Below, in pieces: positions 61,118 through 64,000 of a DNA stretch of 64,000 nt. A program made the position numbers and the translations under genes. The stretch lies in contig JASPKZ010007248.1 of assembly GCA_030220185.1 (NCBI GenBank), positions 1,116,001 through 1,180,000 on the forward strand. Reading direction: 5' to 3'. The notes beneath the pieces were generated by a model. The model had not been told where the DNA came from, ran no database searches, and saw only the letters and a list, made by a program, of their open reading frames with translations. The DNA is from Diploptera punctata (lineage: Eukaryota; Arthropoda; Insecta; Blattodea; Blaberidae). Numbering within the stretch: the first letter of the stretch is position 1; each line of letters starts with the position of its first letter.

Positions 61118-61172
<55 letters not shown>
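61118..61172. repeat. (TA)n microsatellite
   Basis: About 26 TA units. Confidence 0.95.
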
Positions 61173-61173
<1 letters not shown>

Positions 61174-61312
61174 CCTTTATTACGAGTGTTAGAGAGCGAA
61201 CTACAATGTATTACACGCTTAAAGGTAAAACCATTATTCGACCAATGAATATACAGTCATACGTACATCTGGTTTGTGTACATTATAAGTGGTACTTAGC
61301 TGGGAAGAGATA

Positions 61313-61450
61313 GGCCTATAGTTATTGTCCACAGAAGGAGTGAATGAAAGCAGTAGGTATTTCACATAGATCAAAAGAATAGATGCCACAGTGAGTGAGT
61401 TTTGCTTGCTTTCATTCTTCTCGTCTGTGGACAGTAGTTATAGAGGGCTC
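61313..61450. repeat. inverted repeat, ~38-bp arms
   Basis: GGCCTATAGTTATTGTCCAC...GAATGAAAGCA pairs with TGCTTTCATTC...GTGGACAGTAGTTATAGAGG across a ~60-bp loop, with some mismatches. No TSD seen. Confidence 0.6.
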
Positions 61451-62267
61451 GAGTATTGCAGTTTACAGGCAGCATCAAAGGTAACTGTTTCCCTCTGGTT
61501 TAAAAGAAATTGCCAGGTAGAGCCGGGGAGTTGTTGTTAGAGGCATAGAGAAACTTCGGTGGTTAGAGGCTTCTAAGACGCTGCTCCAATCATATAAATT
61601 GAAAACAATTAGTTCTCTGCCAATAATATCTTCGAATTTTTAAATTATGTTTCCATGTCTACTCCACGTGGATATAATTATCTTAACAGCGTTGCAACTT
61701 TTGTCTTTTGCAGTATCTTTAGTTGGTAAAAATGTATTCTAGTGAATAAAATGTGACAACGCTATTTGATGTGCCAAATACTTATGCTTGCAAATTAGAC
61801 CTACCTAACCACAAAGCAAAGCGCCTGTAAACTAAAATACTGACCCTTAAAGATAAAACTTTTCAAGAAATTTGAAACCAACCGGAACCTTTATAGATAT
61901 TATAATAAATATACTATAGTAGAACAGTGACCATAATACATATATGTGTGTGTGTGTCTTAACGCTCTAGCGGCCGCAATTTTTGCTTTTAAGAAGCAAA
62001 TTTGACATAAAGCAATCAATTAACAAAAGTAAGGGCGAATTCATTAACCAACATGTATGTATTTGAGGCACAGAACAGTTAGGGAGCCCTGTAGTACAGT
62101 AATTAGCAACAACTGGCCACTGTCCAATGCGTGAATCAATGAACTGGAGATCAAGGCTACATTTTGACTCATTTCTGCTAAATATAACTGACCTGACATT
62201 GCCCTTCACACTCACTTCGGCTGCTATGTTGCAAGGTAAATCTGGCTTCACAACACAATATAAATTG
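61451..62267. other. no feature recognised
   Basis: Contains a TGTGTGTG run near 61944. Small frames (61967-62251 minus, 62127-62324 plus) lack motifs. Confidence 0.3.
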
Positions 62268-62950
62268 TTACTAACTACTCAGTGGCACTATCGAACCCGT
62301 AGGTTCATGGCCGCGCGGACATAAGCTCTCCATACATCCTTATTCTGAGCTAATATTTTCCAATTATTCCCTGTATAATCTAATTCCCTCAAATCATAGT
62401 TAATATTATTCTCCCACCTCAATCTTGGTCTTCCAACTGGGCGTTTTCCCTCTGTTTTTTTCCCTACAAGAAGTTTCCATGCACATCTTTCATTCCCCAT
62501 TCGTGCCACATGTCCTGCCCATCGTAGTCTACGAGACTTAACTGTTTTTATTATATCTGGCTTCTTATAAATACCATGTAGTTCATTGTTATGTAGGTAG
62601 TCATCTCCATTCACCTGTCTGTTCATCTCTCTTTGGTCCAAACATTTTCCTATGAACTTTATTCTCAAATACTCGTAATCTTCTTTCCTCCCTTAAAGTA
62701 AGAGTCCATGTTTCACATCCATATAATATAACTGGTAGAATAAAAGTTTTATATGTTTTCAGCTTAACGTTTTTTTTAAAGGAGTTAGGACATCAAGAGT
62801 CTCTGCAATGCATAATAGCACGCATGTCCAGAATTGATCATACGTTTAATTTCTTTGTGCATCTCATTGCTATTTGTGATTATTGTTCCTAGGTATTTTA
62901 ATTCAGCCACTTCCTCCAAATTTCCTTCTTTTATCATTTCCATTATTTAT
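62268..62950 (-). mobile_element. LINE-A copy 20
   Basis: 126-codon minus frame 62668-62288: MRIKFIGKCLDQREMNRQVN, YKKPDIIKTVKSRRLRWAGH, VARMGNERCAWKLLVGKKTE, GKRPVGRPRLRWENNINYDL, DVWRAYVRAAMNLRVR, then stop. Upstream (62669-62950) gives ITNSNEMHKEIKR and EFKYLG in shifted frames. Confidence 0.88.
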
Positions 62951-62954
62951 TATA

Positions 62955-63062
62955 GCTACCCAACTCCTCCTGAACTGGATGGGCACCAGTTTCACAGTGA
63001 CCGAAATTCCGCAAGAAAATTTCTCCCTGGGGATGAGACCAGCGCATACACCAGCGCGGGAC
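62955..63062 (-). mobile_element. SINE-2 fragment (body start)
   Basis: Minus strand: GGGAGAAATTTTCTTGCGGA, ATTTCGGTCACTGTGAAACT, GGTGCCCATCCAG follow the SINE-2 order after the head. The head is decayed. Confidence 0.55.
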
Positions 63063-63722
63063 AACATTTGACGATATGGAAACAAGGCATGTAGAAGCGT
63101 GACGGGTTTTCAACCTCGTGCTTTGCTCTCTCGAGCAGAAACAAACTGTTGTCAAGTCCATGTTGCAGTTCTACAGCCCAGCAAGTTGATAACTTTAAAT
63201 ATTTACTGTAATATCTATTTGTCTATAACCGTACATTCCCACGTGCTCCCTTGCGGGAATTACTTAACCAACCCAATTTACTTATGCTTATTTCTCTACA
63301 GATTTCTGCGATTTACAAGTGGTTAGTTTATCGCCTCAATGAGACACCTACTAGGCAACTAACTTATAACTTGGCTCGAAAAGGCAGATTAAATTTTGCT
63401 CAGAAGCTCTAATTTAGACAATATAATATATAACCGTGTTCCATGTATACCTTTTTGCACGATAGTGCGTTTTGTCGTACTTACAGCATTGGCGACCATG
63501 ATTGAAAGTTCAACCAACTTCCTACATTTCGGAGTTGCCAACCTAAATAACTATACTGTAATATTACATATTACAAACCATGTGCGGGAAGTAAAGCCAC
63601 TGCCCTTTATGTATACTACGTACAATGTATATACAAAAATATATCCAAAAGGTAGTTTTACTATACATTATATGAAACAAATCACTGCATTTTAAATTAA
63701 CGGAACTTTATTTGAAACAATA
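63063..63722. other. no feature recognised
   Basis: 99-codon frame 63396-63695 shows no family motif. AT-rich. Confidence 0.3.
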
Positions 63723-64000
63723 TCATCATCATCATCATCATCATCATGAACAAATTCGTTTTAGGCCATGTGGCCTGTACGGTAAACCTAGCGAAGATGG
63801 TCTTGATCTTTCCACCGATGTTTTGGTCTTCCTTGGTCCCTATGTCCAGTTGGGGTATATTGGAATGCCAATTTTGGAAGTCTATTTCTTGCCATTCTTC
63901 TCAGATGATTTTTCCATTCTTGTTGGTATCTTTGGATATCTTCATTTAAACTTGCTACTCCAAGTTTTCCTCTGATAATAGTGTTCCTTTGGTGATCCAG
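63723..64000 (-). mobile_element. LINE-B copy 3 (3' end, runs off the window)
   Basis: Starts with the CATCAT tail (63723-63747) and aligns in reverse with 45930-46200: GACCATCTTCGCTAGGTTTA, CGGTGGAAAGATCAAGACCA, GGACCAAGGAAGACCAAAAC, AGAAGAATGGCAAGAAATAG. Very similar to copy 2 (few differences by eye), so LINE-B moved fairly recently. Confidence 0.88.

Noticed and set aside
1..64000. Bacterial features (operons, ribosome binding sites, terminators, prophage)
   Set aside because: Composition, SINEs, LINEs, PLEs and microsatellites show eukaryotic DNA; such features do not apply.

Overview
The window looks like intergenic DNA from a repeat-rich animal genome, most likely an insect with a large genome. 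A cockroach- or termite-like genome is my guess and is not proven. It is AT-rich, has no bacterial gene layout, and I found no intact host gene. Almost every alignable stretch is a transposable element (TE), usually broken and often nested. The remaining 0.3-0.9 kb gaps are AT-rich and show nothing I can name.

Local family names used below. LINE-A: about 20 5'-truncated copies of one non-LTR retrotransposon ending in short TTAG/GTAA tandem repeats. LINE-B: (ATG)n tail, 3 copies. LINE-C, LINE-D and several single fragments: AAT/ATT tails. LINE-K: (GAA)n tail, 2 copies. SINE-1: tRNA-headed, TGGA-repeat tail, 8 copies. SINE-2: Ser/Leu-tRNA-like head. SINE-3: second tRNA-like head, found on the minus strand. 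SINE-5: short tRNA-like repeat. rep-E, H, J, M, N, R and V: interspersed repeats recognised only because two or more copies align within the window. Two Penelope-like elements (PLE1, PLE2) carry the GIY-YIG endonuclease typical of that group. DNA transposons include Tigger/pogo, two hAT-like elements, Tc1/mariner-like elements, a PIF/Harbinger-type MITE and a piggyBac-type MITE.

Layout. 0-2.3 kb: rep-J and a Tigger remnant. 2.3-3.9 kb: PLE1, a foldback with a 14-bp target-site duplication (TSD). 4.4-9.4 kb: foldback repeat, LINE-A copies, LINE-B nested in LINE-A, SINE-1, rep-R, and a chimeric SINE-2 locus. 9.6-11.2 kb: rep-H split by a TSD-flanked tandem array of 300-bp units with tRNA-like domains. 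11.7-18 kb: SINE-3, LINE-D, rep-V split by LINE-K, rep-N, rep-R, LINE-A with SINE-1. 18.6-23.6 kb: SINE-2, piggyBac MITE, LINE fragments, mariner remnant split by rep-E. 23.6-27.1 kb: PLE2 with reverse transcriptase (RT) and endonuclease, split by two SINEs. 27-34 kb: LINE-D, Tigger elements, tRNA-like foldback, hAT with a zinc-finger ORF inside SINE-5. 35.1-36.8 kb: 28-copy 62-bp satellite. 37-47 kb: Harbinger MITE, LINE-A copies, one of which was hit twice by DNA transposons at its YADD catalytic motif. 47-57 kb: rep-E, SINE-3, LINE-C, SINE-2, rep-H with a TIR element, hAT inside SINE-1. 57-64 kb: LINE fragments and simple repeats.

Nothing here works together as a pathway. The shared theme is retroposition: LINEs and PLEs supply RT and endonuclease, SINEs borrow it, and TSDs of 6-14 bp record the events. 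The two points most worth following up are the tRNA-like 300-bp tandem/foldback retroposon at 10341-11127, with a relative at 31440, and the palindromic PLE1 insertion.
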